Positions 9,153-17,990 are shown, numbered from the stretch's first letter. The stretch: DNA of 64,000 nucleotides from CAXBES01 sp963974915 (GCA_963974915.1 CAXBES010000008.1:62001-126000); one strand, 5' to 3'. Numbers and translations: made by a program. Notes: generated by a model not told the origin, from the sequence alone.

Positions 9153-9714
9153 CGGTATTTTCTTTTGCTTCTATTATTTGTACTCCTTGATTTTTTCTTG
9201 ATAAAAAGGTAGTGAAATCTTCACTGGAATCAAACCTGGCACCATCGTTATATGAACCATCTTTAAATTTAATCTGAAAAGGCCGATCTGAAAAGATCCA
9301 TTTATTATCTTGATCCCAATAGAGCTGTTCGGCTCTCAATTCAACACTATCACTGGTTACAAGCACTACATTTTTTCTAAGATCGATTATACTGGTATTG
9401 TCATATTGCACAGCGTAATCTGATCTCACAGTACTTTCTTCTCCGTCTTTCCAAAAATGAACCTCAACGCCCTCCGGAAACTCTCTGTAGGGAAATTCGA
9501 CGTTAGAATAATCCCACAACACCGGTGCTATTAGATTGGTAACTACTTTCCCGGAATCTGTATATTTCAAATTAACATTTTTCCCTTCACCGCTCGGCGC
9601 ACCGTCGGTCATGCTAAGCTGTTTTTTACTTCCGTATGTTCCTTCACATGCAAAAAGCGTGATGACACAAAGTATGGTCATCACGCTTTTTACGATATGT
9701 TTATTTTTAAACAT
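9142..9714 (-). CDS. lptC: LPS export ABC transporter periplasmic protein LptC
   Basis: This 190-residue lipoprotein has a short signal peptide ending in the lipobox-like LFAC. An OstA/LptC beta-jellyroll follows (VNLKYTDSGKVVTNLIAP ... FPEGVEVHFW ... AVQYDNTSIIDLRKNVVLVTSDSVELRAEQLYWDQ). LptC takes LPS from LptBFG and hands it to LptA across the periplasm. The length matches Bacteroidota LptC. It lies between a TPR protein and a small membrane protein in the coaX block. The signal-peptide codons contain a perfect 15-bp inverted repeat (see the separate entry). Confidence 0.88.
   Translation of the reverse strand: MFKNKHIVKSVMTILCVITLFACEGTYGSKKQLSMTDGAPSGEGKNVNLKYTDSGKVVTNLIAPVLWDYSNVEFPYREFPEGVEVHFWKDGEESTVRSDYAVQYDNTSIIDLRKNVVLVTSDSVELRAEQLYWDQDNKWIFSDRPFQIKFKDGSYNDGARFDSSEDFTTFLSRKNQGVQIIEAKENTDGE
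9652..9691 (-). promoter_or_regulatory. Perfect 15-bp inverted repeat inside the lptC signal-peptide codons
   Basis: AAAAAGCGTGATGAC at 9652-9666 is exactly complementary to GTCATCACGCTTTTT at 9677-9691, with a 10-nt loop. In the lptC reading direction it forms a GC-containing stem followed by a T-run, the shape of an intrinsic terminator, yet it lies within codons for K-S-V-M-T-I-L-C-V-I-T-L-F. A role as attenuator or polarity element is inference; it could also be chance. Confidence 0.55.
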
Positions 9715-9716
9715 TC

Positions 9717-11072
9717 TTATAAGTTAGGCACTTTTACGCTACCTCCAACCCAACAGTTGAAAGTAATAGTTTTTCCGGCCATTCCTTCGCTAAAGATATC
9801 ACTTTTACTTGGAGCTAACCCTCTGTAACTGCTAGCAGCCGATCTTGCGTTAGACGCAATTGACGCATCCAATCTCGCAGCCCTATCAGCATATTCTGCC
9901 GCTTTCCAGTAAACTGCTCTTTTTTCAAAGGTAGAACCTCCACAACTGTTTGCACTAGAGGCAACCATTTGAGCTATTTTCAGGTATGCAATACCGGCAG
10001 AAGGTTTCGCTTCAACCATTTTGTTGTAATAACTTCTCGCTTGTCCGAAGCTTCCTTTCTTGCGGAAGTTTTCGGCTATACTATAATAAACACGAGCCTT
10101 ATCGCTTGAGTTAGTCTCAAGGCTTGCTGCCTGGTTGAAATAATCTAACGCCTGACTGGATTTTCCATCCTTTTCGGCTAATTTTCCAAGGTAATATGCA
10201 GACTTTGCAGATGGCTCTAAACTGTGAAGTTGTTGTACCAACTTAAAGAATAACGGATCGTCACAATCTTTAGCACTCAATCTACCCGCAGCTCGCTTTA
10301 CCCAATTAATATCATTCTTCTTTGCTTCAAAATCCTTATTGTAAAGTGGGATCAGGTTTGGACAATCTGCTAACTGACCTAATTTACCATCAACACTACC
10401 TTTCACTTTTCCGTAAGCTTCAAGATTTTTTTCGTAAGCCTTTAATCGTTTTGCTTCTTTTGAAGTCAGCGCTGTTCCACCTTCCTGCTTGTCCATAAGT
10501 TTTGTTAACTTAACAGCAAGATCACTTTCTTCCTTTTCCAGCTTTTCGGTTACAGTGTCATAAAGATCGAAAACATCCTGTATCTCTAGCTCGTTGTTTT
10601 CGAACAGGTCTTTAGAAAGAGAAAAATAGGTGTAGATACTTTTCGGACTCGTAAAGTTCTCTGCATCTTTTTTAAATGCGTTATCGAAAGCTTTGAACTG
10701 CTCCATTTTTGTACCGATAGAGTTATCGTATTTTATTTGAGCAATATCTGAAAGCACATCACCTTCTTTAGTTTTAGAGGGATAGTACTGCATTCTATAC
10801 TTGTACGCTTGTTCCAGATCTGCGATCTTACTTTTATCACCTGCTTCGATAAAGCTTTCGAACATTTTTACAGCATATTGATATGTTGCCAAACTATAGG
10901 TTGGACATTCCTTAACAAGTTTTTCGTAATGAGGGTATGCTGCCTGATAATTTTTTGCTTTTGCAGGCTCAATGAACAAAGACCCCAATTCAAAGCACTT
11001 ATCTTGAGCCATGGCCTTGTTTCCGAAGGTAAATGCTATAACCGCTACAAGTAAAATTGCTTTCGTTTTCAT
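9717..11072 (-). CDS. Secreted TPR-repeat protein
   Basis: From the ATG at 11070-11072 the 451-residue product begins with a signal peptide (KTKAILLVAVIAFTFGNKAMAQ). It then consists of helical repeats, clearest at AYYLGKLAEKDGKSSQALDY and VYYSIAENFRKKGSFGQARSY, which are typical TPR units. TPR proteins are scaffolds, here in the periplasm or outer membrane. The longer reading frame to 11120 would run into the preceding porin gene and bury the signal peptide, so it is not used. The flanking porin and lptC genes place it in an envelope operon. The precise role is unknown. Confidence 0.85.
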   Translation of the reverse strand: MKTKAILLVAVIAFTFGNKAMAQDKCFELGSLFIEPAKAKNYQAAYPHYEKLVKECPTYSLATYQYAVKMFESFIEAGDKSKIADLEQAYKYRMQYYPSKTKEGDVLSDIAQIKYDNSIGTKMEQFKAFDNAFKKDAENFTSPKSIYTYFSLSKDLFENNELEIQDVFDLYDTVTEKLEKEESDLAVKLTKLMDKQEGGTALTSKEAKRLKAYEKNLEAYGKVKGSVDGKLGQLADCPNLIPLYNKDFEAKKNDINWVKRAAGRLSAKDCDDPLFFKLVQQLHSLEPSAKSAYYLGKLAEKDGKSSQALDYFNQAASLETNSSDKARVYYSIAENFRKKGSFGQARSYYNKMVEAKPSAGIAYLKIAQMVASSANSCGGSTFEKRAVYWKAAEYADRAARLDASIASNARSAASSYRGLAPSKSDIFSEGMAGKTITFNCWVGGSVKVPNL

Positions 11073-11097
11073 AATGTGAGTGTTAGTGTTTACTTTA

Positions 11098-12339
11098 TTA
11101 ATCATAATATCTTTTTTCAAACCATCTGTCGTTTAGTGACAAACTTAAAAATGCATTGAAAAAATTCTCCTGTACTAATCCAAAATCTGTTGTTCCTCTT
11201 CTACCAAGTTCCAAACCTACATTTATATTGGAGAATAATTTTCCAGCTGGTAAACCAACTCCAAAAGATATGCCAAACTCGTTGATGTCCTGTCCTTCAA
11301 TATTAATTCCGGTTTGTTCGAAGCGCATTCCGGCACGATAAACAACTCTTTTCCAGTAATTTCCAATCGAGTTATAATTGGGAATATAAAACCCTCCTAT
11401 TCTAAACTTTGAGGCATCATCAAAAGAAACATTGTCGATCGTAAATGTTCTATTGGTAAAGTTACTGGTTTTTTGGTTGGTATATTCTAGTCCTACGAAC
11501 CAATTCTTAGGCTTTCCTATTCCCGCACCCAAGGTAAGTTGCGAAGGAAATGTGAAATCTGTATTCTCTACAGCCACATCTCTTGAATCTACTTCATTAA
11601 GGCTTCCTGAAGGAGCCACAAGTATAGTCGCGATCTGTCTGGAATTTTCCGATTTGAAATTTGTTTCAGGGGTATAAGTGATCGAAGAGGATAACTCTAA
11701 ATTTTCAGAAACCATGGTTTTATAAGAGGCCCCAAAGTTAAAACTAAAACCTAAAAGATCTGATGTATTAACTTCGCGGGATCCAAATTGTAGATCGTCC
11801 TGAAGGCTAAAAGCGGTATTCTCTATGTTTCCGAAGTTATAATTAGCATCAATACCAACATTAAATTTTGGCGAAATCTTATATGCCAACGTTAAAAATG
11901 CTTTGTTTAACCCACCTTCTCCGGAGAACTGGGTGGTTGTATTTTCACTTTCCGACTGCAGTTTATATCCAACGGCGGTGTAAGGTATTAAACCAAAACT
12001 TGCTCCAAACTTCCCCATTGGCACTCCAATAGCGATGTAGTCTAAAGTGGTTGTTGATGTCTTTTGTTTCTCGTCTGTAGTTCGTAGAGTATTGTTTTTA
12101 TAACTCCCTCCCACGGTATAATTAACCAATTTTAAATCGGCTACCCCTGCAGGATTCTGAATACTTAAATGTATACTATCTGAATACACACTTATTCCAC
12201 CCATAGTTCGGTTTTCGGCGGTTCCTTTAAATTTTAAGGTCCCGATTCCGTAAAAAGAATATGGTGAGGTCGTCCCCTCCTGGGCTAATGATACACTTGT
12301 TATAAGTATAAAAACGGCAATTATAATTCGTTTCGTCAT
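11098..12339 (-). CDS. FadL-like outer-membrane beta-barrel protein
   Basis: This 413-residue protein has a signal peptide (MTKRIIIAVFILITSVSLAQ). The segment PYSFYGIGTLKFKGTAENRTMGGISVYSD and the following SIQNPAGVADL resemble FadL/OmpP1-type barrels. The rest is rich in alternating beta-strand patterns (FNVGIDANYNFGN, SSSITYTPETNF). Its ATG shares one base with the coaX stop (TGATG), indicating translational coupling. Barrels of this type import hydrophobic substrates or serve secretion; the substrate is unknown. Confidence 0.82.
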   Translation of the reverse strand: MTKRIIIAVFILITSVSLAQEGTTSPYSFYGIGTLKFKGTAENRTMGGISVYSDSIHLSIQNPAGVADLKLVNYTVGGSYKNNTLRTTDEKQKTSTTTLDYIAIGVPMGKFGASFGLIPYTAVGYKLQSESENTTTQFSGEGGLNKAFLTLAYKISPKFNVGIDANYNFGNIENTAFSLQDDLQFGSREVNTSDLLGFSFNFGASYKTMVSENLELSSSITYTPETNFKSENSRQIATILVAPSGSLNEVDSRDVAVENTDFTFPSQLTLGAGIGKPKNWFVGLEYTNQKTSNFTNRTFTIDNVSFDDASKFRIGGFYIPNYNSIGNYWKRVVYRAGMRFEQTGINIEGQDINEFGISFGVGLPAGKLFSNINVGLELGRRGTTDFGLVQENFFNAFLSLSLNDRWFEKRYYD

Positions 12340-13067
12340 CAATCTTTGATAAGTTCTAATATGTAGTTTAAGCCCTCTAATAAAAAATTTGAGTTGGCAA
12401 AGATGTCATTTTTTAAGCGATCTCGCAAAAAATGAGCGTCTCCTCCTGTTAAAATAATTGTTAAATCGCTATAGTTCGCTTTATAACTTGATATAAAACC
12501 ATCTATTTCGTACAAAACACCATTCACGACCCCGCTATGAATTGAAGCTGCTGTGGTATCGCCAATTAGTTTTTTAGGCAGACTAACATCCAGCAAAGGA
12601 AGCTTAGCGGTAAAAGTGTTTAAGGAACTGTAACGCATAGAGAGACCCGGGGAAATAGCTCCCCCAAAATACTCATTTTCGCTGTTTATAAAATCGTATG
12701 TAATACAACTTCCCGAATCAATAATTAGTACATCTTTATTTGGATATTTAGCTGCAGCGGCACTAACAAGAGCAATTCTATCTACTCCCAGCGTTTTGGG
12801 TGTGGTATATTTATTCTGAAAGGGAACTTTTGTTTCATTAGATAACACCGAAACAGTATATAGTTTTTCAACTTGTGCTAATTGATGTTCGGTAAGTGTG
12901 CCTACCATTGCGAGCATCGTATTCGTTATATCAGGATACAACTCTGCAACTTCATTTAAAACGGAAAGGAAATCTTTCTTTATGCAAACTTTTTTATACT
13001 GAATAATTTGCTGTTCGAATACAGCGAGCTTCACAAGGGTATTTCCTACATCAATAATTAAGTTCAT
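12339..13067 (-). CDS. coaX: Type III pantothenate kinase
   Basis: The 242-residue protein has the CoaX phosphate motif IDVGNT at its N-terminus, the pantothenate-binding region TLGVDRIALVSAAAA (GxDR), a second acidic motif IDSGSCITYDFI and the C-terminal LTGGDA adenosine motif. CoaX carries out the first step of coenzyme A synthesis, ATP-dependent phosphorylation of pantothenate, in the cytoplasm. It is the first gene of the minus-strand envelope block and is convergent to nothing else. Core gene, high confidence. Confidence 0.95.
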   Translation of the reverse strand: MNLIIDVGNTLVKLAVFEQQIIQYKKVCIKKDFLSVLNEVAELYPDITNTMLAMVGTLTEHQLAQVEKLYTVSVLSNETKVPFQNKYTTPKTLGVDRIALVSAAAAKYPNKDVLIIDSGSCITYDFINSENEYFGGAISPGLSMRYSSLNTFTAKLPLLDVSLPKKLIGDTTAASIHSGVVNGVLYEIDGFISSYKANYSDLTIILTGGDAHFLRDRLKNDIFANSNFLLEGLNYILELIKD

Positions 13068-13167
13068 TTCCTTTAATGAGAGGCTAAAAATACAACTAGA
13101 ATTACTACAAGCTTGTTAATTCTGTATTAAATTGAAATGAAAGGTTTAAATTTTTTTATCTTTTATG

Positions 13168-13198
13168 TTTTGCAGAAGATAAAATACATTTATATTTG
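13168..13198 (+). promoter_or_regulatory. Promoter of tRNA-Phe
   Basis: A TTTTGC element (TTG at 13170-13172) lies 18 bp before TATATTTG (13191-13198). This is a good -33/-7 pair for the Bacteroidota primary sigma factor, placed about 13 bp before the mature tRNA 5' end. Confidence 0.7.
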
Positions 13199-13211
13199 CA
13201 GCCTTGTTTGA

Positions 13212-13284
13212 GGTACCTTAGCTCAGTTGGTAGAGCAATGGACTGAAAATCCATGTGTCCCTGGTTCGATTCCTGGAGGTACCA
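13212..13284 (+). tRNA. tRNA-Phe (anticodon GAA); island integration site
   Basis: The cloverleaf folds by eye: acceptor GGTACCT (13212-13218) with AGGTACC (13277-13283), D arm with AGCTCAGTTGGTAGAGC, anticodon stem ATGGA/TCCAT with loop CTGAAAA (GAA at 13245-13247), T arm with GGTTCGATTCC, and discriminator A. CCA is not encoded. Its 3' end carries the left copy of the attachment sequence, and the genomic island starts here. Confidence 0.95.
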
Positions 13285-13285
13285 C
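13273..13285 (+). repeat. attL: 13-bp core shared with the right island end
   Basis: CTGGAGGTACCAC covers the 3' end of tRNA-Phe and recurs exactly at 57982-57994, next to a tyrosine recombinase gene. tRNA 3' ends are classic targets of such integrases, and an intact tRNA at one end with a 3' fragment at the other is the expected outcome of insertion. The shared core is short, but the position at both ends supports it. Confidence 0.8.
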
Positions 13286-13289
13286 ACTA

Positions 13290-13327
13290 AAACCCTTTAA
13301 ATCATTGATTTAGAGGGTTTTTTGTTT
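13290..13327 (+). terminator. Hairpin terminator after tRNA-Phe
   Basis: A 15-nt stem with one mismatch (AAACCCTTTAAATCA at 13290-13304, with its partner at 13306-13320) is followed by a T-run. It would end the tRNA transcript and is supplied by the island. The original terminator now probably lies at 58004-58032. Confidence 0.75.
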
Positions 13328-13330
13328 TTT

Positions 13331-13358
13331 GTGTAAAACATCGGTGTAAAACAATTTT
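13331..13358 (+). repeat. Left integrase arm-type direct repeats
   Basis: GTGTAAAACA occurs at 13331-13340 and again at 13344-13353, the second copy extending to GTGTAAAACAATTTT (13344-13358). The same pair, in the same orientation, occurs at the right end (57868-57893). Paired direct repeats just inside both ends are what tyrosine-recombinase arm sites look like. Confidence 0.65.
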
Positions 13359-13781
13359 GAAATTATTTTTTTTATTCTATAGAAATAGATCCAATAACTC
13401 CCTGAATTCAGAGACTTTAATAGGTTAGTAGGAGTGAGTCTTCAAAATATGTTCAATGGTCATCCATAAATCATTCTAACGTTGATTTTAGACCGCTTTG
13501 TGTGTGATGAATGGTAACATGTTGTTTCTTGTGAAAGATTCTTACAAAGCTTCTAAATTAGAGTTTTTCTTTAATTAGATGATTTATTCTGTTTTACCTT
13601 CTGATCAACGATAATTTAAAGTCTTTTTATTGTCATGAGAAACAACCATAAATATTTTCGATTTCGTTAATACTTCTCACATACCCAAATGAGCTTTTAG
13701 GAATTTGCTAAGATTTAGTCTTTCTGAAGTTTACTGATAATTATATGTGAAGTAATTCCACCAAATTTATTTTGAGGTTGG
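13359..13781. other. Gene-free stretch at the left island end
   Basis: I find no plausible coding frame here. The sequence is AT-rich. The arm-type repeats just before it and the 3' end of a minus-strand XRE gene just after it are the only features seen. Confidence 0.5.
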
Positions 13782-13997
13782 CTAGAGTATATCTTTCAAT
13801 TCAACTTCGAGACCTTTACAAATCTCCATTAAGTAAATATAGGAAGGGTTTATTTCCCCTGCTTCAAGACGTGAGATACTTTGCTGATCTTTATCAATAC
13901 GGACACCTAAATCGAATTGCGTTAGACATAAGCGCTTTCTAACGTCTTTGATTTTCTTACCAAGTTTTTTGAGTTCTATGTCCTTATTTATCTCCAT
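13782..13997 (-). CDS. XRE-family helix-turn-helix regulator
   Basis: From the ATG at 13995-13997 this 71-residue protein is little more than one Cro/C1-type HTH: LGKKIKDVRKRLCLTQFDLGVRI..DQQSISRLEAGEINPSYIYLMEICKGLEVELKDIL. The recognition helix is around QQSISRLEAGE. Such small XRE proteins commonly control mobile-element or restriction-modification genes. A longer frame to a TTG at 14009 is possible but unnecessary. It is divergent from the SH3 lipoprotein gene, so the roughly 100-bp gap between them may hold its operator. Confidence 0.85.
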   Translation of the reverse strand: MEINKDIELKKLGKKIKDVRKRLCLTQFDLGVRIDKDQQSISRLEAGEINPSYIYLMEICKGLEVELKDIL

Positions 13998-14104
13998 CGT
14001 AGATAACAAAGAGGGGAATAATTAAAGACTATTTACACAACGGATACGTTGTATTTTAAAATTTATGTTTATAATTGCTCTATTAACACTGAATCTACAG
14101 TTCC

Positions 14105-15235
14105 ATGAAAAATTCAATTTTCATCTTGATATTTTTACTTCTACTCCAAAGCTGTAAAGACCAACCCAAAAAAGAAAATGATTCTTTAACAACTGATACA
14201 ATTTCTAAAACAAAAAATGTTTCGAATAATTTAGATTTAAAAGGTATAAATGAACTTCTTCAAAAGAGCAGCCCTTATACCCGTGATAGTGGAGACTTTT
14301 TAGGAGTCGAAGCATTAGTTTTTGATGGAAATACCGTTCGTTTCTCTGTGGCATCTCTTTATGTGATGGGTGAAATAATTGACCGAGAAGATATTATAGG
14401 TAACTATAATGTTTCGAGTAATGGAAACACTATAAACATTCAGTTTGATTTTAGCACCAACTTTGTTTTTGTAGATTATTTGATTGATGGTTCAATGAAG
14501 AATGGAAAGTCAATCAAAGAAGTTAGCGTTCCATATATCTTGAAAGGAACTAAAACCAATAATGGATATATTGTTTTAAAAGATTGGGAGAATTCCGTTC
14601 AAAAAGAACAAAGGGAAAAACAAGAAGAAATCGAAAATAATAGAGAAGAAGTAATAGATGATTTCGGAATAGATAAAAACACCATTTTAGGGCAATATAA
14701 GAGTTCTGATGAAGAAAGGGGCGTAAGTGTAAGTATTATATCAATAGATGAAAAAGAACTATCTAAATTTGGGAAAAAGGGTTTAATTAGTGGTGTTTTA
14801 AAAGTTAAGGATATCGAAAAGGAATTTTCCTCTGATTACGAAACAGGATATGATGGTAATAGGTACACTTTTTCTGTTGATTATAAGAAAGATAGAGGTA
14901 GAACCTATGGTGTTCTTTTCACTTTCAAAAAGGGTTTAAGGGCTAATTTTTATAGTGACTCTGGACCATCGAATTCTTTCGATTTGGAAAGAATAGAGAA
15001 CAACAAGAAGTTTGTAGATGAAAAAGTCGCTTCCCCAGAAATCATATATTACAAAATTAACGATCCTGATGGTTTCTCAAATCTTAGGGAAAATCCCAAC
15101 GGAAAAATTATCCGCAAGGTATGGGAGAATGAGAGATTTGAAGTGATTGTCTCTGATGGGAAATATAAGAAAGTTAAATTGTCAGACGGAACAGTAGGCT
15201 ACATCCATAGCTCGAGAGTAATAGAACACGATTAA
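14105..15235 (+). CDS. Lipoprotein with C-terminal SH3b domain
   Basis: The 376-residue protein begins with a lipoprotein signal peptide (FILIFLLLLQSC, lipobox Cys about residue 17). A middle part without recognised family follows, including an acidic/Glu-rich linker (QKEQREKQEEIENNREE). It ends in a bacterial SH3 domain (DPDGFSNLRENPNGKIIRKVWENERFEVI ... VGYIHSSRVIEHD). SH3b domains bind peptidoglycan or protein ligands, so an envelope location is likely. No other gene appears to be in its transcription unit. Its role in the island is unknown. Confidence 0.82.
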   Translation: MKNSIFILIFLLLLQSCKDQPKKENDSLTTDTISKTKNVSNNLDLKGINELLQKSSPYTRDSGDFLGVEALVFDGNTVRFSVASLYVMGEIIDREDIIGNYNVSSNGNTINIQFDFSTNFVFVDYLIDGSMKNGKSIKEVSVPYILKGTKTNNGYIVLKDWENSVQKEQREKQEEIENNREEVIDDFGIDKNTILGQYKSSDEERGVSVSIISIDEKELSKFGKKGLISGVLKVKDIEKEFSSDYETGYDGNRYTFSVDYKKDRGRTYGVLFTFKKGLRANFYSDSGPSNSFDLERIENNKKFVDEKVASPEIIYYKINDPDGFSNLRENPNGKIIRKVWENERFEVIVSDGKYKKVKLSDGTVGYIHSSRVIEHD

Positions 15236-15291
15236 CTTTGATTTCAGAGGAAAGCAAAAATAATGATTAAAAAATAAGTAAAATCTGTGTT

Positions 15292-15891
15292 CTAGATTAA
15301 TTGTTCAAGTCTTTCATTTCTTACCATAACAGGAAATAGATACTGTTTTATTTCTTCAAATGAATGAGGATAATTCCAAGTCACGGTTTTTTCTTTATCC
15401 CTGATTTTCGTTCTTTCTGAATTATTGTGAAAAACTTTTTCCCCTTCAGGTAATTCGATGACCAGTTCATCCTCAATATTAAAATGACAGTTGATTTTTA
15501 ATGAGTCCAATAATACAATTAATTCCTGTGTTTTATTTAAGTGATTAATTCCCATTTCAACAAGTTCTTGAGGTTCGGTTAAGTCCCAGGCAACAGTCTT
15601 GCCAGAGGTTACAGAATTGTCTATATCCAAATATATTGAGTTTTCATTTCCATCGCGGGTGATTATCAACAATTCCATGATTCCAAACCAACCTCTTGAG
15701 TAAAAGTGTTCCACAAACTCATCTTTATAACTTGATCTTATTTTAAATAAGTCATTAAAGTGTTTAAAGTCTAATTTTATGGTAATTGTTTCTTCATCAT
15801 CAGAATCTTCATACTCCTGATCAAATCTTTTCCCCACTCGATTAAAAACTATATCGAGTGTATGTTCTTTTAAAAATTCCGCAAATATCAT
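15292..15891 (-). CDS. Unknown protein, tandem paralogue B
   Basis: This 199-residue acidic soluble protein has no recognised domain. It is clearly paralogous to the next gene upstream: both share HFYSRGW, a central LLDSL/FLDSL and a C-terminal EEIKxYLFPxxVRxExLxxLI pattern at matching positions. The three-base gap between the genes implies an operon and a local duplication. No membrane segment or signal peptide is visible. Function unknown. Confidence 0.8.
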   Translation of the reverse strand: MIFAEFLKEHTLDIVFNRVGKRFDQEYEDSDDEETITIKLDFKHFNDLFKIRSSYKDEFVEHFYSRGWFGIMELLIITRDGNENSIYLDIDNSVTSGKTVAWDLTEPQELVEMGINHLNKTQELIVLLDSLKINCHFNIEDELVIELPEGEKVFHNNSERTKIRDKEKTVTWNYPHSFEEIKQYLFPVMVRNERLEQLI

Positions 15892-15894
15892 ATT

Positions 15895-16503
15895 TCAGTT
15901 AATTAGGGTCCTCAAGTTTTCTTCTCTTACTAATTCTGGGAACAAATAAGATTTAATTTCTTCCAAAGTATTTTGTTGAAAATTATGCACATTCATGGCA
16001 TCGTCCATAATATGTATTTTGTCCTTATTTCTTACCAAGGTATAGATGTGATCTTGAAGATAAATAATCAATTCATTTCCTCCATTATGGTGGTATACAT
16101 TCAATGAATCCAAAAATATCGTGAGTTTTTGAAAAACATCTAAACATTTCAAATCCAATTTTTTAAGATTTGTTGCGTCCGTTATGTCATAACAGTTGAT
16201 TTTTTTGCCTTCATAGATTCCCTTTAATGTCATCTCAAGATCTAATTCATTATTGATGTTATTTTCAATTCGCAAGACCACCAATCCCGTCCATCCTCTC
16301 GAATAGAAATGGTCAAAAAATTCCGTTCTAAAGTTTGGACGAATCGAATATAATTGATCGTAATCCTTGAAATTTAGTGTTAGATAAATGGAGTTCTCGA
16401 AATCTTCTGAATAATCATCAAGATATTTTTGATCCAAAATGTCAAATTCTTGATCAATTACATATTGGCCTACAAAGTCTTTAAATTTGGTTTTTGAACT
16501 CAT
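15895..16503 (-). CDS. Unknown protein, tandem paralogue A
   Basis: This 202-residue soluble protein is paralogous to its downstream neighbour, with shared HFYSRGW near residue 66, FLDSL near 130 and EEIKSYLFPELVREENLRTLI at the C-terminus. No catalytic motif is recognised. It lies directly downstream of the ParB-methyltransferase gene on the same strand (about 50 bp), so the three genes may be co-transcribed. Function unknown. Confidence 0.8.
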   Translation of the reverse strand: MSSKTKFKDFVGQYVIDQEFDILDQKYLDDYSEDFENSIYLTLNFKDYDQLYSIRPNFRTEFFDHFYSRGWTGLVVLRIENNINNELDLEMTLKGIYEGKKINCYDITDATNLKKLDLKCLDVFQKLTIFLDSLNVYHHNGGNELIIYLQDHIYTLVRNKDKIHIMDDAMNVHNFQQNTLEEIKSYLFPELVREENLRTLIN

Positions 16504-16553
16504 AATTACATGTTTTATTGTTTTTTTTGTAAAAGTTTAAATAATCCGAATAT

Positions 16554-17990
16554 TTATGCGGCTATCCCGAGGTCATCTACAAACGGCATATCGATCCTTA
16601 TTTCTGATTGTTTGATGAAAGTTGGGTTCAACTCATATCCAATATATTTTCGCCCTAAAAGCAAGGCGCTCTGACCTGTTGTGCCTGTACCATTAAAAGG
16701 ATCTAAAATCAGATCCCCTGGTTTAGAGCTAATCATAATCGCAATAGATGGGATAGATATAGGAAATGTAGCATCATGAGTTAAACTGAACCCTTTTTCT
16801 TCACACTCTTTTTTAAGGTCAGCATTATTCGCTACATTAGTTTTAATAATATTATCTCGAAAGTCAAAAACAGACTTTAATTTTTCATTTCCGATCTTGA
16901 TGAAATCTATATTTTTTGTATGGTTCTTCACCCAAGATTCATCATAGTAGACAAATTTATTTTTCTTAAATACATAGACAAATTCGTTCGCAAGAACACA
17001 TCGATTGCCACTTGTATAAACTGGGTTATTTTTCACCCAAATAATCTTATCGTGCAGTAACCATCCGTTGGAAAGCATTTTAACTAAAAATTTCTCTGCA
17101 ACAGCCGTATATTGGTAGTCTTTCACGTAATCACCTATGACAACCCACATTGTTCCGTCTTTTTTTAAAACTCTCTTAGATTCATTAAAATGAGACACTA
17201 ATTTATCTACAAATTTTTCGGCTGAATCTTCATGACCTAATTGTTTGTCTCCAAGTTTATAATCTCGAATATCAAAATAAGGTGGAGATGTTACAATCGC
17301 AGCCACCGAATTATCTTGGATCGCTATTAAATTTTCAGAAGACTTTTGGTATACTTTGAAATCTTCTCTCATTATTTCATAGGAGTTACCAACTTTTTTT
17401 CGATTCTCCGACTCTTTTACTTTTTTCTCTAACCTCTTTCGGGTTCCATCAATAGATCCACTCTTATCTAGACGATGAAGTTCGTTTTCATACACGGCTG
17501 GGTCGTCTTTTGATAGAATTTTTAGGTATTTATCTATTTTCACCAGTTTATCAATCTTTGTTTTACTGTGTTTTTTAACCATTTCTTTTTTTAATTCTTG
17601 TCCTTTTTTAACCTTTGAATCTAGATCCGCTCTAACACCTTGCCTCAAACCATATCTTTCTTTAATGCTTAGTACTTCTCTCAGAATTTCGGAAGGTTTC
17701 TTTTCGCGATACTGTTGATGAGCCATAGACAATTCTTCTGAAAGCGGTTTGGTTTCTTGAATTATTACAGGTACTTCCTCCAGGTTTAATTTACGAGCAG
17801 CTCTTAATCTTCTATTTCCTGAGATAACCTCATACTGATTTGCTTTGCCAATAATTGGTTGGATAATTAATGGTTCTAGTATGCCATCTAATTCGATAGA
17901 TTTTAAAAAATCTTCAAATTGATTGTCTACTTTGTAGAGGTTGTTGGTAATTTGGTTTTCCTGAATACAATTCGTCTTCACATTTTTCAT
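16554..17990 (-). CDS. ParB-like domain fused to beta-class DNA methyltransferase
   Basis: The 478-residue protein starts with a ParB/Srx-type domain (EPLIIQPIIGKANQYEVISGNRR, GNRR at 58-61, then RKLNLEEVPVII), has a basic helical linker and ends with a DNA methyltransferase. The catalytic motif is TSPPY at 234-238 and the AdoMet motif is DPFNGTG from about 430. The order catalytic motif then AdoMet motif defines the beta class, and TSPPY suggests N4-cytosine or N6-adenine methylation. Such fusions are frequent in phages and mobile elements. No cognate endonuclease is seen nearby, so it may be an orphan protective methylase. It is divergent from the HTH gene at 18260. Confidence 0.9.
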   Translation of the reverse strand: MKNVKTNCIQENQITNNLYKVDNQFEDFLKSIELDGILEPLIIQPIIGKANQYEVISGNRRLRAARKLNLEEVPVIIQETKPLSEELSMAHQQYREKKPSEILREVLSIKERYGLRQGVRADLDSKVKKGQELKKEMVKKHSKTKIDKLVKIDKYLKILSKDDPAVYENELHRLDKSGSIDGTRKRLEKKVKESENRKKVGNSYEIMREDFKVYQKSSENLIAIQDNSVAAIVTSPPYFDIRDYKLGDKQLGHEDSAEKFVDKLVSHFNESKRVLKKDGTMWVVIGDYVKDYQYTAVAEKFLVKMLSNGWLLHDKIIWVKNNPVYTSGNRCVLANEFVYVFKKNKFVYYDESWVKNHTKNIDFIKIGNEKLKSVFDFRDNIIKTNVANNADLKKECEEKGFSLTHDATFPISIPSIAIMISSKPGDLILDPFNGTGTTGQSALLLGRKYIGYELNPTFIKQSEIRIDMPFVDDLGIAA

